Positions 9,035 to 19,857 are shown, counted from the stretch's first letter. The stretch is DNA of 64,000 nucleotides from Candidatus Bathyarchaeota archaeon (GCA_018396755.1 JAGTQM010000001.1:1-64000), one strand, 5' to 3'. Notes: generated from the letters alone by a model not told the origin. Program-made: numbers and translations.

Positions 9035-10939
9035 TTAACTTCGACCACCTCCCACCTTCTCCACGATTCTCCTACGGATAATTTCCATCAGAAGTTGCGG
9101 ATCCACTCTACCTCTGAGCTTACCCATTAGAAAACCCATTATGGAGTCTAAAGCTTTGAGACCCATTCTATTTACTAGGTCAGATTTGACTACTAAAGCA
9201 TCGTCAACGATTTTTTCAAGCTCCTCTCTAGTTAGTAGTTGTATATTTAAAGCCTCTAATGCATCTTTAACACTCATATTTACGTTTAAGCAAAGCCATT
9301 TTAAAACTTCGGGTACGTTTTCTTTAACCATAAACCCTTTATCAACATACTTGAAGACATCGATTAGAGTTGAATCTGTTAGAATACTTACATCAACACC
9401 TTCCCTCTCAAGATTCTTGAGTGTTTCGGTGAGCGTTGCTACTACAAATTTAGCCGGAACCTTTACTTCAGACATTATAAGTTTGAAGACGTTTAAGTAT
9501 TCAGAATCCATAAGCTGTTCAGCTAGCTTTCTGTTTAATCCATAGACGTCTACGAGGTTCTTGAGCATTATACTTGGATGCTCTGGAAGGTTATGTTTAA
9601 CTTTTAAGAATATATCTTCAGTTATCCTTAAAGGGGGAATGTCTGTTTCAGGGTACATTCTAGCTGCTCCAGGTCTAGGTCTCATATATCTGGTTGTACC
9701 ATCGGGATTCGGTCCTCTAGTTTCATCTGGAACCCCTTTTAAAGCTTCTAAAGCCCTCTCTAAAATTGCTTTTAAAGCGGCTTCAGCTTTAGAATACTCA
9801 TCAGCTACAAGTATGATCGCATCAAGTTCACTCGCCCCGGTTAAGCTTTTAACTTTAGCAACTTCTTCAGCAGTTATACCATAACCTGGAAGTTCATCTG
9901 TATGGAAGATCCCACCTACGCCACCCCAAAAACTAGCCCTAGTTGCAAATTCTCCTCCAAACCTTAAACCAGGTTCGAGTTCACGAGCTAGAAGCCCTCC
10001 AAACTTTTTGAGGACTACTCCTAAAACTTTTCCTCCAGATTTAACAGCATTGCGTATGATGTGGCTTGACGTGTTTCTGAAGATCTCCGTAAAGTCTATA
10101 ATAGGCTCATTTATAATGTCGGTTGGTTTACAGCCTCTAGCGTCAAGTTCATCCCGGATTGCCAAGAGATTTTTCTGCCGCATGATCTCATATTCAACAA
10201 CTTTCTCAATGAGGTCAAGCCTTTGAACACCTTTAACCTCTATTAAACCTCCTCCTTCAGTAGATATGTTTACATCTTGTCTTATGGAGCCTAAACCTCT
10301 TCTAACGCGACCAGTGGTTCTGAGTATACGGCCTATAGAGGAGGCGACGGTTAAAGCTTCTCTAGGAGACTCTATGATAGGGGCTGTTGCAATTTCTATC
10401 AGAGGAATTCCAAGCCTGTCAAGTCTATAGTAAATAGCTTCACCCTCTTGCTTGATAAGTCTAGCTGCATCTTCTTCAACACATATTGATTGTATGGGGA
10501 TGCGCTTATTCTCAACATCTATGTAACCTCCAGTCGCTATTAAAGCTGTTCTCTGAAATCCAGCAGTATTTGAACCATCTATTACAATTTTACGCATAAC
10601 ATGCACTTCATCTACTGGAGAAGCATTAAGCAATAAAGCAACTGTTAAAGCTACTTCAACAGCCTCCCCATTAATAGGATGCGGAGGCTCTTCATCCATC
10701 TCTACAAGACATGAGGAGGAGTCGTCAACCTCATACACAATATATCTTCCTTTTTTAAATTCAAAGAGAGCCGCTGGATCTACTTCACCAAGCTCGCTTT
10801 GAGTCGGTCTAAGCCTACGTATAAACTTATACTCAGGCTCTGCACTACTTAGAGATATTTGACAGCCACAAAAAAGCTTGTAGGTTGTAGCCAATTGTTG
10901 ATGAAGCTCTAAACCAACCTTCACTTTCAAGCCGACCAC
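9035..10939 (-). CDS. gatE: Glu-tRNA(Gln) amidotransferase subunit E
   Basis: KVGLELHQQL, archaeal GatB/E domains, C-terminal YqeY-like region. Confidence 0.93.
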   Translation of the reverse strand: MVGLKVKVGLELHQQLATTYKLFCGCQISLSSAEPEYKFIRRLRPTQSELGEVDPAALFEFKKGRYIVYEVDDSSSCLVEMDEEPPHPINGEAVEVALTVALLLNASPVDEVHVMRKIVIDGSNTAGFQRTALIATGGYIDVENKRIPIQSICVEEDAARLIKQEGEAIYYRLDRLGIPLIEIATAPIIESPREALTVASSIGRILRTTGRVRRGLGSIRQDVNISTEGGGLIEVKGVQRLDLIEKVVEYEIMRQKNLLAIRDELDARGCKPTDIINEPIIDFTEIFRNTSSHIIRNAVKSGGKVLGVVLKKFGGLLARELEPGLRFGGEFATRASFWGGVGGIFHTDELPGYGITAEEVAKVKSLTGASELDAIILVADEYSKAEAALKAILERALEALKGVPDETRGPNPDGTTRYMRPRPGAARMYPETDIPPLRITEDIFLKVKHNLPEHPSIMLKNLVDVYGLNRKLAEQLMDSEYLNVFKLIMSEVKVPAKFVVATLTETLKNLEREGVDVSILTDSTLIDVFKYVDKGFMVKENVPEVLKWLCLNVNMSVKDALEALNIQLLTREELEKIVDDALVVKSDLVNRMGLKALDSIMGFLMGKLRGRVDPQLLMEIIRRRIVEKVGGGRS

Positions 10940-12258
10940 CTGTAAGATAATCTATGGGAAAATTCACCAGCAATGTTCGTAAGCATAAGTTTCTTAATCT
11001 CTTCAATGTTATCCGTTTGAGCTAAAACCCACATAAGCTTAACTACCGCTGTTTCAGCCAACATATCTTCAAGCGGTGTAACACCAGCTCTCTGCAGATC
11101 TCTACCAGTATAGTAGACATCCATATTTACACGCCCCCATATACACTGTGAAGTCATTCCTATGAAAACACCCATATCTCGGGCACGTTCAATAGCTTTA
11201 ATACATACTGAGCCTACATGACCTAAACCAGTACCCTCAAGTATGACCCCGCGATAACCCATGTCTAAAAGCTTTTCGATGATCTCTGGGTTAAAACCGG
11301 GGTAGTATTTTACGAGGACAGCCTTCTCTTCGAATACTGGGTTAATCTTAGGACTATTCGATGAATTTCTAGGTTTAAAAAAGCTTGAAATTTGACGGTA
11401 AACTCTATTTTTAACTATACCCAATGGATCTGCATTGATGGATTTAAAAGCGTCTCTGCGACTCGTATGACATTTTCTAACTCGTGTACCTCTATGGATT
11501 AAGACTTCATCGTCTGAGAGATTTTTATGCATAGCTACAGCAACTTCTCCGAATGGTGCATGAACTGCTGCGATCACGGCACCTATCAGGTTGAAGGCGG
11601 CATCACTACTAGGTCTATCTGAAGACCTTTGCGATCCTACGAGTACTACAGGGACTGGAAGAGCCTGCAATGCGAAGCTTAAAGCCGCCGCCGTATAACC
11701 CATCGTATCTGTACCGTGAGCCACTACGACCCCCTGAATGTTATTTCCAAACTGTGACGCTATTTCCTCGGCTATTTTAATCCAATGTTTAGGAGTCATA
11801 TCCTCACTGAATACGTTAAATAGAACCTTTGTCTCTACGTTTGCAATTTCTCCAAGCTCTGGAACCATACTGTAAAGATCGCCCGTAGTGAAGATGGGTG
11901 TAACAGCGCCAGTACGATAGTCAACCCTACTGGCTATTGTTCCACCCGTACCTATTATTGGCACTTTTGGAAGGTTTAAAACGGTTTTAGGCGTAGGTTG
12001 AGCCTTGTACGTAAGCTTGCTTCCTTCACCTAACTTCTCCACAACATCTGCATCATTTATCTTCAACCCAATATTATATCCATTTTTAAGTTTCAGAACT
12101 ATACATTCCGGATCGCCATATTCAAACCTTGGAACCAATATTCCTTCGTAGATTGTACCGCTACTCTTCTTAATCCTTATGGTATCTCCGATTCCAGCAC
12201 CTATATTTATTAAAGCCTTTAATGCTAAACCTCTATATCCTTCTAAACCATGAGGCAA
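10927..12258 (-). CDS. gatD: Glu-tRNA(Gln) amidotransferase subunit D
   Basis: Asparaginase-like PIIGTGGTIASRVDYRTGAV and VVAHGTDTMGYTAAALSF; adjacent to gatE. Confidence 0.93.
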   Translation of the reverse strand: MPHGLEGYRGLALKALINIGAGIGDTIRIKKSSGTIYEGILVPRFEYGDPECIVLKLKNGYNIGLKINDADVVEKLGEGSKLTYKAQPTPKTVLNLPKVPIIGTGGTIASRVDYRTGAVTPIFTTGDLYSMVPELGEIANVETKVLFNVFSEDMTPKHWIKIAEEIASQFGNNIQGVVVAHGTDTMGYTAAALSFALQALPVPVVLVGSQRSSDRPSSDAAFNLIGAVIAAVHAPFGEVAVAMHKNLSDDEVLIHRGTRVRKCHTSRRDAFKSINADPLGIVKNRVYRQISSFFKPRNSSNSPKINPVFEEKAVLVKYYPGFNPEIIEKLLDMGYRGVILEGTGLGHVGSVCIKAIERARDMGVFIGMTSQCIWGRVNMDVYYTGRDLQRAGVTPLEDMLAETAVVKLMWVLAQTDNIEEIKKLMLTNIAGEFSHRLSYRWSA

Positions 12259-12438
12259 TAGATTTCCCTCAAGAAATGAAGATAAACGCTAAACTTTAAG
12301 TTTTAACCTTGAAATCGATAAACCTTGTAGATTTTAAACATTGCATTTGCATAGAGAGGAGTTGAAGCAGTTAGTTTTCCAGTTTTAAGATAGACACCTT
12401 TATTTCTGCTGAGTCTACTTAACATATTAGGGAAAGTA

Positions 12439-13011
12439 ATGAATTTAAAGGATGCTTTAGGAGAGTTGGAGGTCGAATTCCTCAACAAGGATGTGAAGGT
12501 TAAGATTTTAAAAAGCCTAGAGGGCGTTACAGTCTTAGGAGAAAACATAAAACCCTATGACCCGGATTCTGAAGTTAAACTGAAACGCTGGATAGCCCTT
12601 AAACTCATTGAGAAGGGGGTTGCCGTATTTAAACAGGGTGAAGAATTGACTGGTGAAGAGCTCACCAACGTTCACTGGAGGGAGGGGCTTCAACCTAGCA
12701 CACGTCTAAGTGAAATTCAAGGAGATTTCTACCAGAAGCTTAGACTGTATCTTAAAAAGGTTAAATATGATGCTGAAACTCGCGGTAACACTCAACTTTT
12801 AGAGAAGTCTAAAAGGCTAGCAAGAGATATTATAGATAGCAGAACTAGGAAGATCGTCAACATGGCGGCGAGCTTGAATGTTCCACAGGAGCTTCTTCAA
12901 CTTCTAACCGTTGAAGAAAGAGCTCTATACGATGAGATTAAACGGATTATAGAGTTTTGGCGTGGTTATATTTTAGACTCCTCAAGGGAGGTGGACGATA
13001 CTGGAGGTTAG
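12439..13011 (+). CDS. GINS complex subunit (Gins23-type, B domain N-terminal)
   Basis: VKILKSLEGVTVLGENIKPYDPDSEVKLKRWIALKLIEKGVAVFK B-domain-like, then helical A domain; directly upstream of mcm. Confidence 0.75.
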   Translation: MNLKDALGELEVEFLNKDVKVKILKSLEGVTVLGENIKPYDPDSEVKLKRWIALKLIEKGVAVFKQGEELTGEELTNVHWREGLQPSTRLSEIQGDFYQKLRLYLKKVKYDAETRGNTQLLEKSKRLARDIIDSRTRKIVNMAASLNVPQELLQLLTVEERALYDEIKRIIEFWRGYILDSSREVDDTGG

Positions 13012-15022
13012 TGTCGAAGAAAGATTTCAAGAAGTACTCTCAAGTGAAAAATATAGGGTTAGACTTAATCAGATGTCTGTATCCGGCGGTAAGTCATTAG
13101 CTGTAGATTTTACAGACATCATAGCTTACGATTCTGAACTCGCGAAAAGGCTTGTTACAAATCCTGACGATTACCTACCAGCTTTAGAGAGAGCCGCTTT
13201 AGCGCAATTGAAAATAGAAGACCCTCACTATGCGGAGGAAATAGAGGGGGTTAGAGTTAGACTTCAAAAACTCCCTGAAGACCTTACGGTTTCACTTAGA
13301 AGGCTTGGAGCTAAGCACATAAACAAACTCGTTAGAGTTGAAGGTATAGTCGTTAGAGCTAGCCCCGTGAAGCCACTTGTCGCGAAGGCGGCTTTCAAAT
13401 GTAAAAGCTGCGAACACACACAGTACGTACTTCAAACCGGTATGGTTATGAGAACACCTACTGTCTGCGAAGGATGTAAAAGAAAGGGACCATTTGAATT
13501 TCTCCAATCAGAATCACTATTCATAGACTATCAGGAACTTAGAATCCAAGAGAAGCCTGAAGATTTACCACCCGGTCAACTGCCGAGGTGGATAGATATA
13601 CGGGTATATGAAGAGCTTGTAGATACCGCTAGACCAGGTGATACTGTCATTATAATTGGAACTGTTAGAGCGATCCAAGAGGTTCTTCCAACAGCTGGAA
13701 GAATGAGGGTTTTCAATATAACACTCGAAGTAGATAACCTTGAAATTTACGGTAAAGATCCTGAAACCGTTGAAATATCTTCTGAAGAGGAGAAGCTTAT
13801 AGTTGAGCTTGCCAAGCAAGAGGATATACATGAGAAGATAAAGCAGTCTATAGCTCCATCTATTTACGGCTATGATGAAATTAAAGAAGCCATAATGTAT
13901 CTTCTATTTGGAGGTGTTACTAAAACCCTACAAGACGGAACTAGAATTAGAGGCGATATAAACCTACTTGTAGTAGGAGACCCTGGCACTGGTAAAAGCC
14001 AGCTTTTACGATACGTGCAGAGGATAGCTCCCAGAGGACTTTACACACATGGTAGAGGGACGACAGCTGCAGGTTTAACGGCTGCCGTAGTTAGGGAGAG
14101 GACTGGAGGAATGGTTTTAGAGGCGGGAGCACTTGTTTTAGCAGACCGAGGGGTCTGTGCCGTAGATGAGATAGATAAAATGAGAAATGAAGATCGTGTG
14201 GCTATGCATGAAGCTATGGAGCAACAGTCGATATCCGTAGCGAAGGGAGGCATAGTAGCTACTTTGAATGCTAGAACGTCTATACTAGCTGCGGCAAATC
14301 CAGCTCTTGGACGCTATGATCCGAATAGAACCGTAGCTGAAAATATAAATCTGCCGATTACCCTCCTCTCAAGATTTGACCTCATATTCATTTTGAAGGA
14401 TCAGCCTAGTAGAGAGTATGATAGTAGGTTGACAGAGCATATACTTAAGCTCCATAGTGAAGGAGGGGGTACGGTTAAGACATTGATAGATCCAAACTTT
14501 CTGAGAAAATACATAAGCTACAGTAAGCGTATTAAACCTAGGATTGCCCAAGAAGCTATGGAAGTTATAAAAGACTTCTACCTTAAGATGCGTGGTGTTA
14601 GTGAATTTGCCGAATCTCCAATAGCTATAACAGCTAGACAGCTTGAATCGATAGTTAGACTCGCTGAAGCTAGAGCTAGGATAGCTTTAAGAGAAGAGGT
14701 TACGGCGGATGATGCTAAGAGAGCCATAGCACTTATGAGTAAAAGCCTTGAGCAGGTAGGTATGGACATTGCGACCGGAAAAATAGACATAGACATAATC
14801 ATGACAGGTAAACCTAAGAGCCTAAGAGATAAGCTTCAAGCAGTCATAGGCGTTATCGTAAGCCTATCTAAGCAAATAGGTATGGCTGAAGAGGAAACTG
14901 TTTACAAAGTTTTAGAAGAGGAGTATGGCATAAGCCGAAGCGAGGCGGCAAACTTAATTCAGCAACTCCGCAAGGATGGAACTGTATATGCTCCAAAAGA
15001 CGGTTTTCTGAAGAAGACATAG
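13001..15022 (+). CDS. mcm: Replicative minichromosome maintenance helicase; start extended upstream of the ORF-track ATG (13073) to a probable CTG
   Basis: GDPGTGKSQLL Walker A, DEIDKM Walker B, LLSRFDLIF; upstream in-frame LEVSVEERFQEVLSSEKYRVRLNQ matches MCM N-terminal helices and follows GGAGGTG at 12987-12993. Confidence 0.9.
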   Translation: MEVSVEERFQEVLSSEKYRVRLNQMSVSGGKSLAVDFTDIIAYDSELAKRLVTNPDDYLPALERAALAQLKIEDPHYAEEIEGVRVRLQKLPEDLTVSLRRLGAKHINKLVRVEGIVVRASPVKPLVAKAAFKCKSCEHTQYVLQTGMVMRTPTVCEGCKRKGPFEFLQSESLFIDYQELRIQEKPEDLPPGQLPRWIDIRVYEELVDTARPGDTVIIIGTVRAIQEVLPTAGRMRVFNITLEVDNLEIYGKDPETVEISSEEEKLIVELAKQEDIHEKIKQSIAPSIYGYDEIKEAIMYLLFGGVTKTLQDGTRIRGDINLLVVGDPGTGKSQLLRYVQRIAPRGLYTHGRGTTAAGLTAAVVRERTGGMVLEAGALVLADRGVCAVDEIDKMRNEDRVAMHEAMEQQSISVAKGGIVATLNARTSILAAANPALGRYDPNRTVAENINLPITLLSRFDLIFILKDQPSREYDSRLTEHILKLHSEGGGTVKTLIDPNFLRKYISYSKRIKPRIAQEAMEVIKDFYLKMRGVSEFAESPIAITARQLESIVRLAEARARIALREEVTADDAKRAIALMSKSLEQVGMDIATGKIDIDIIMTGKPKSLRDKLQAVIGVIVSLSKQIGMAEEETVYKVLEEEYGISRSEAANLIQQLRKDGTVYAPKDGFLKKT

Positions 15023-15043
15023 TCCTCCGACCTCGGGACCTTT

Positions 15044-17281
15044 ATGAGAATAGATGAGCTCCCAGTACATGAATCCATTAAGAAGATTTTTCTAGAGGAG
15101 GGTATTTACGAGCTATACCCCCCACAGGAAGATGCTTTTAAGAGAACCAAGGTTCTAGACGGTGGAAACCTTTTGATGGCTAGCCCTACGGCTAGCGGTA
15201 AGACTCTTGTTGCAGAAGTATGCGCTCTTAAACATATTCTCGAGTTGAATGGTAAAGTCCTGTATACAACACCTCTGAAGGCTTTAGCATCAGAGAAATA
15301 TGAAAGGTTTAAACGGTATGAAAATCTCAAAAAATCCTATGGAGAGAAGGTACGAGTAACTGTATCAACTGGAGACTACGATAGTAGCGACCCATGGCTC
15401 GGCAAATACGACTTAATAGTTACGACATATGAGAAGTTTGACAGTCTCCTTCGACATGGAGCAACGTGGGTTAAAGAAATAAGCCTTCTAGTTGTTGACG
15501 AAATCCACTATCTTGGGCAAGGTGATAGAGGACCGACTCTGGAAGTGGTTTTAACAAGGTTTAGAAGACTTAACCATAAGGGTCAAATACTGACATTAAG
15601 CGCAACCGTTAGAAATGTTGAGGAGATTGCTGAATGGCTTAATGCAGAATATATTACCACGGATTGGAGACCAGTAAAGCTGAGGGAGGGGGTGTACGTA
15701 GATGGAAGAGTTATATTTAACGATGGAACAGCTCTGGAAATAGAGGAGCATGGTAATCCAATTGAAAGCATAACCTATGATACTATTAGAAATGGCGGAC
15801 AGATTTTGATATTCACGGATACTAGGAGAAACGCTGTCGCACTTGCTAAAAGACTTACTAAAACAGTTAAGCCGCTTTTAAATAAACAGACCGAAAAAAA
15901 CCTGAAGAGAATAGCTAATAGCATATTGAGCAACGAATCTGTGACAAGCCTCGATGAATCTTTAGCCAGTTTTATTGAAAACGGCGTGGCATTTCACCAT
16001 GCTGGTTTGAAGCACGAACGTAGAACTGTAATTGAAGACAGCTTCAGAAAAGGATATATTAAAGCTTTAACAGCTACACCTACACTCGCAGCAGGAGTCA
16101 ACTTACCAGCCAGACGGGTTACTTTAACCAGTTACGAAAGGTATGAGCCGGGATACGGGAGGAGCCCGATAAGCGTTATGGAGTATAAGCAAATGATTGG
16201 AAGAGCTGGAAGACCCAACTATGATCCAATGGGAGAATCGATATTAATAGCTAGGAATGGTGATGAGGCGGATTTCATAATGGAACATTATATATATGCC
16301 AGACCGGAACGTATATGGTCGAATTTAGGGGCTGAGCCATATCTCAGATCCCACGTATTGTCCGTTATCGCTACTGATGTAGTGCACGACAAAAGAAAAG
16401 TCTTAGAATTCTTCTCTAAAACTCTCTACGTACATCAGATGGGTGTAGAACCAATAGTTAAACCAATAGACGAAGTTTTAAGAGACCTTGAAGAAAACGG
16501 ATTTATAAAAACTATAAGGGAGAAAATTGAGGTTACTTCTCTAGGTAAAAGGGTTTCAGAACTCTATATAGATCCTCTATCAGCTGCGATAATGGTGGAT
16601 GGATTTGAAAACAGAAAACCGGATGATATAACAGATTTCGCCCTTTTACAGCTTATAGCTCATACACCCGATGTCAAGCCGAAACTTTACCCGAGACGGG
16701 GAGAAGCAGAAAGACTTACAACAGCATTAGAACTCCATAAAGACGAGCTCCCAATAGATCTGGTGGATGCGTATCTAGATGCTATTGAATTTGAAGTACT
16801 ATTAGGGGAGATTAAAATGGCTCTAGTTTTGCATGACTGGATAAATGAGCAATCTGAAAATGCAATACTTGAAAAGTATGATGTAGAACCTGGTGATCTT
16901 TATAGGATTATTTCAAGTGCAGAATGGCTTCTCTACGCAGCACAAGAACTTTCAAAGCTTATGACGCTCGAAAAACTATCATCAAAGATACGTGTCTTAA
17001 GGGAAAGAGTTAAATTCGGTGTTAAAGAGGAACTTCTACCATTAGTATCTCTTGAGGGCGTTGGAAGAGTTAGAGCCAGAGCTCTCTACAATGCTGGATA
17101 TAGAGCTATTGAAGATCTTAAGAGGGCTTCCATAGAGGAGCTTATGCGTATTCCAACAATAGGAGGAAAGATCTCTAAGAAGATTAAAGAGCAGGTTGGA
17201 GGACTGGTATTAGAAAAGTCTTTGAAAGCTGCTGAAGAAGCAGGCTCCCAGAAGATGCTTACCGACTACTCTCAACACTAG
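15044..17281 (+). CDS. Ski2-like DNA helicase, Hel308 family
   Basis: MASPTASGKTL, VDEIHYLG, LSATVRN, QMIGRAGRP, C-terminal HhH region. Confidence 0.88.
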   Translation: MRIDELPVHESIKKIFLEEGIYELYPPQEDAFKRTKVLDGGNLLMASPTASGKTLVAEVCALKHILELNGKVLYTTPLKALASEKYERFKRYENLKKSYGEKVRVTVSTGDYDSSDPWLGKYDLIVTTYEKFDSLLRHGATWVKEISLLVVDEIHYLGQGDRGPTLEVVLTRFRRLNHKGQILTLSATVRNVEEIAEWLNAEYITTDWRPVKLREGVYVDGRVIFNDGTALEIEEHGNPIESITYDTIRNGGQILIFTDTRRNAVALAKRLTKTVKPLLNKQTEKNLKRIANSILSNESVTSLDESLASFIENGVAFHHAGLKHERRTVIEDSFRKGYIKALTATPTLAAGVNLPARRVTLTSYERYEPGYGRSPISVMEYKQMIGRAGRPNYDPMGESILIARNGDEADFIMEHYIYARPERIWSNLGAEPYLRSHVLSVIATDVVHDKRKVLEFFSKTLYVHQMGVEPIVKPIDEVLRDLEENGFIKTIREKIEVTSLGKRVSELYIDPLSAAIMVDGFENRKPDDITDFALLQLIAHTPDVKPKLYPRRGEAERLTTALELHKDELPIDLVDAYLDAIEFEVLLGEIKMALVLHDWINEQSENAILEKYDVEPGDLYRIISSAEWLLYAAQELSKLMTLEKLSSKIRVLRERVKFGVKEELLPLVSLEGVGRVRARALYNAGYRAIEDLKRASIEELMRIPTIGGKISKKIKEQVGGLVLEKSLKAAEEAGSQKMLTDYSQH

Positions 17282-17474
17282 AATCCTTAGTCTGTATTTT
17301 TACGAGATTCGTAATGTATCCCGCCAATAGATTTCTAAGTTTTTTCGAGGAAACGTTTACAAGTTCTTCCACCATCTTTTTATTGGTTTCATAATCAACG
17401 GTAAACTTTCCACTGTAGTTTTCTAAAAGCGTTTTAGCCATTCTCTTTATACTGGCGTGTCTAATCTTGCCCAT
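17259..17474 (-). CDS. Ribosomal protein S17e
   Basis: MGKIRHASIKRMAKTLLENYSGKFTVDYETNKKMVEELVNVSSKKLRNLLAGYITNLVK; converges with hel308 (23-nt overlap). Confidence 0.88.
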   Translation of the reverse strand: MGKIRHASIKRMAKTLLENYSGKFTVDYETNKKMVEELVNVSSKKLRNLLAGYITNLVKIQTKDSSVESSR

Positions 17475-17617
17475 GCGATGGACAAAATATAGATTAAAAG
17501 CTCTTAAAATATTTTTCCTTTTTCCAAAAAGAATACTATATTAATCTCAATGTTTTTAGAGTTTAAAAGCCAAAAAAGTTAAATATTAACGCGTTATTAG
17601 AAATTTAGGTGATCTAA

Positions 17618-17839
17618 ACGACTAATTCTGATTTACAACTTGCTCCTATGCACCGTTTACTTAAGAAAGCTGGCGCAGAAAGAGTTAGTGAAACAGCAGC
17701 TGAAGAGCTTAGAAGAACACTAGAAGAAGTGGCATTAAAGATTGGCAGAGAAGCCTGTATTTTAGCTGGCCATGCTGGTCGTAAAACTGTAAGAGCTGAA
17801 GACATCAGGTTAGCCACTAAGAGAGTAGTAACAGGATAG
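17618..17839 (+). CDS. Archaeal histone (HMf-like); probable ACG start
   Basis: LQLAPMHRLLKKAGAERVSETAAEELRRTLEEVALKIGREACILAGHAGRKTVRAEDIRLATKRV; AGGTGAT at 17607-17613 upstream of ACG 17618; stop TAA immediately before. Confidence 0.85.
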   Translation, partial: TTNSDLQLAPMHRLLKKAGAERVSETAAEELRRTLEEVALKIGREACILAGHAGRKTVRAEDIRLATKRVVTG

Positions 17840-17968
17840 ATAGGACTTATTCCCGGAGATTTTATTTAAAGAAGACTTGAATGCATTTTGTAAGAGAAAA
17901 GTTTTTGAGTTACTTTTTCTATTTGAGAAAACGCTTAGGAAATCCGTCTTTCGAGAGGTGATGACTTT

Positions 17969-19597
17969 ATGAGTAAGGTAACGACTATGCCAGTTTTAAT
18001 TCTTAAAGAGGGGACGACTAGGCAAAGAGGTAGAGAGGCGCAAAGGCAGAATATAGCGGCAGCTAAAGTAATAGCAGAAGTTGTTAGGGCAACACTAGGG
18101 CCTAGAGGTATGGATAAGATGCTTGTAGATACGATAGGAGATATAACGATAACAAATGACGGCGCTAAGATACTAGATGAAATAGATGTTCAACATCCGA
18201 CTGGGAAGGTTTTAGTAAACGTAGCTAAAACTCAGGATAAAGAGGTTGGCGATGGTACTACATCTGTAGTTGTCTTGGCAGGTACCCTGCTTAAGAAGGC
18301 TGAAGAACTCATGGCTAAAAATATTCATCCAGCTACTATAGCATCAGGCTACAAGAAGGCTTTGGAAAAAGCAATAGAAGTCTTAGATAAAGTAGCGGTT
18401 CCAGTTAGCATAGAAGACGAAGCATCTCTTAGAGATGTGGCCTCAACGTCCATGCGAAGCAAAACTATTAAATTCTTCAGAGACTATCTATCGGATTTAG
18501 CTGTCAACGCTGTAAAAAGCATCGTTGAGGAGAGGGATGGAAAACTTATAGCTGATATTGACAATATTCAAGTTATAAAGAAGCCTGGAAAAAGCATAAG
18601 CGAGACCCAGCTTATAAAAGGGCTTATAATAGATAAGGAAGTTGTACATCCAGGTATGCCTAAAAGGGTGAAAGACGCTAGAATCGCTCTACTAGCATGT
18701 CCACTAGAAATAGAGAAGACTGAGATAAGTGCTGAAATTAGAATAAGAGACCCAGAGCAGATGAAGGCATTTATGGAGGAAGAGACAAATATGCTTAGAG
18801 ACATGGTTAAGAAGGTTAAAGATACTGGAGCTAATGTCGTATTCTGTCAGAAGGGTATAGATGACACTGCCCAGTTCTTCTTAGCAAAAGAAGGAATGCT
18901 GGCTGTTAGAAGGGTCAAGAAGTCGGATATGGAGAAGTTGGAGAAGGCTACTGGTGCTAGGATAGTGACGAACCTTGAGGATATAAGGACTGAGGATATT
19001 GGATACGCAGAGCTTGTTGAAGAGAGGAAGATAGGTGAAGATAGAATGGTTTTCGTTGAAGGTTGTAAGAATCCAAGGAGTGTAGCCATCCTAATCAGAG
19101 GCGGGTTGGAAAGGGTTGTCGACGAAGCAGAGAGAGGGCTTCACGATGCATTGTGTGTCGTAGCAGACGTTGTTAAGGAGCCAAAGATAGTTTACGGTGG
19201 TGGTGCTATAGAAGCAGAATTAGCTAAAGAAATACGTAGATATGCCGCACAGGTTGGCGGTAGAGAACAGCTGGCTATAGAGGCTTTTGCTGAAGCATTG
19301 GAAGTAATTCCGCAAACGCTTGCAGAAAATGGAGGACACGACCCAGTAGACATACTCGTTGCGTTAAGAGCTACTCACGATAAGCCTGATGGTATACCAT
19401 ATGGTGTTAACGTTTTCACAGGTAAAATAGAAGATATGGTAGCACTCAGAGTTTTTGAACCATACCTGGTTAAGAAGCACTGCATAGCATCGGCCGTGGA
19501 GGCTGCTATAACAATACTTAGAATAGATGACGTCGTCGTCGCAGCGAAACCACCACCTTCTAAGAAGGAGGAAAAAGGCTACGGCGAGGAATACTAA
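17969..19597 (+). CDS. Thermosome subunit (group II chaperonin)
   Basis: TLGPRGMDKMLVD, GDGTTSVVVLAG, NGGHDPVDILVALRA. Confidence 0.97.
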   Translation: MSKVTTMPVLILKEGTTRQRGREAQRQNIAAAKVIAEVVRATLGPRGMDKMLVDTIGDITITNDGAKILDEIDVQHPTGKVLVNVAKTQDKEVGDGTTSVVVLAGTLLKKAEELMAKNIHPATIASGYKKALEKAIEVLDKVAVPVSIEDEASLRDVASTSMRSKTIKFFRDYLSDLAVNAVKSIVEERDGKLIADIDNIQVIKKPGKSISETQLIKGLIIDKEVVHPGMPKRVKDARIALLACPLEIEKTEISAEIRIRDPEQMKAFMEEETNMLRDMVKKVKDTGANVVFCQKGIDDTAQFFLAKEGMLAVRRVKKSDMEKLEKATGARIVTNLEDIRTEDIGYAELVEERKIGEDRMVFVEGCKNPRSVAILIRGGLERVVDEAERGLHDALCVVADVVKEPKIVYGGGAIEAELAKEIRRYAAQVGGREQLAIEAFAEALEVIPQTLAENGGHDPVDILVALRATHDKPDGIPYGVNVFTGKIEDMVALRVFEPYLVKKHCIASAVEAAITILRIDDVVVAAKPPPSKKEEKGYGEEY

Positions 19598-19782
19598 CAC
19601 TCCCAACCTAGAATCTTTATCGCAAATTATCTTTATCTTAATTTACCTCCACATATATTTTTATGATAAATTTCTAAACGTTGCTTAACTCCATTCAGAC
19701 CTCCTTTGATAAGGCTGAAAGGTAAAAATTTATTTACCCACTGCATTTATGCTTTAAACTGTAAAAATCACCCTCCTTTAGT

Positions 19783-19857
19783 GCTCCGGTGGTGTAGCCA
19801 GGTCAAGCATAGGAGGCTCTCACCCTCCCGACGCGGGTTCAAATCCCGCCCGGAGCA
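19783..19857 (+). tRNA. tRNA-Glu (CTC)
   Basis: Acceptor gctccgg/ccggagc, anticodon arm ggagg-ctCTCac-cctcc, T arm gcgggTTCAAATcccgc. Confidence 0.93.

Noticed and set aside
9141-9884. Plus-strand ORFs of 107-134 aa inside gatE
   Set aside because: Antisense shadows of a strongly supported gene, with serine/leucine-rich non-protein-like composition; the same applies to most opposite-strand ORFs in the track
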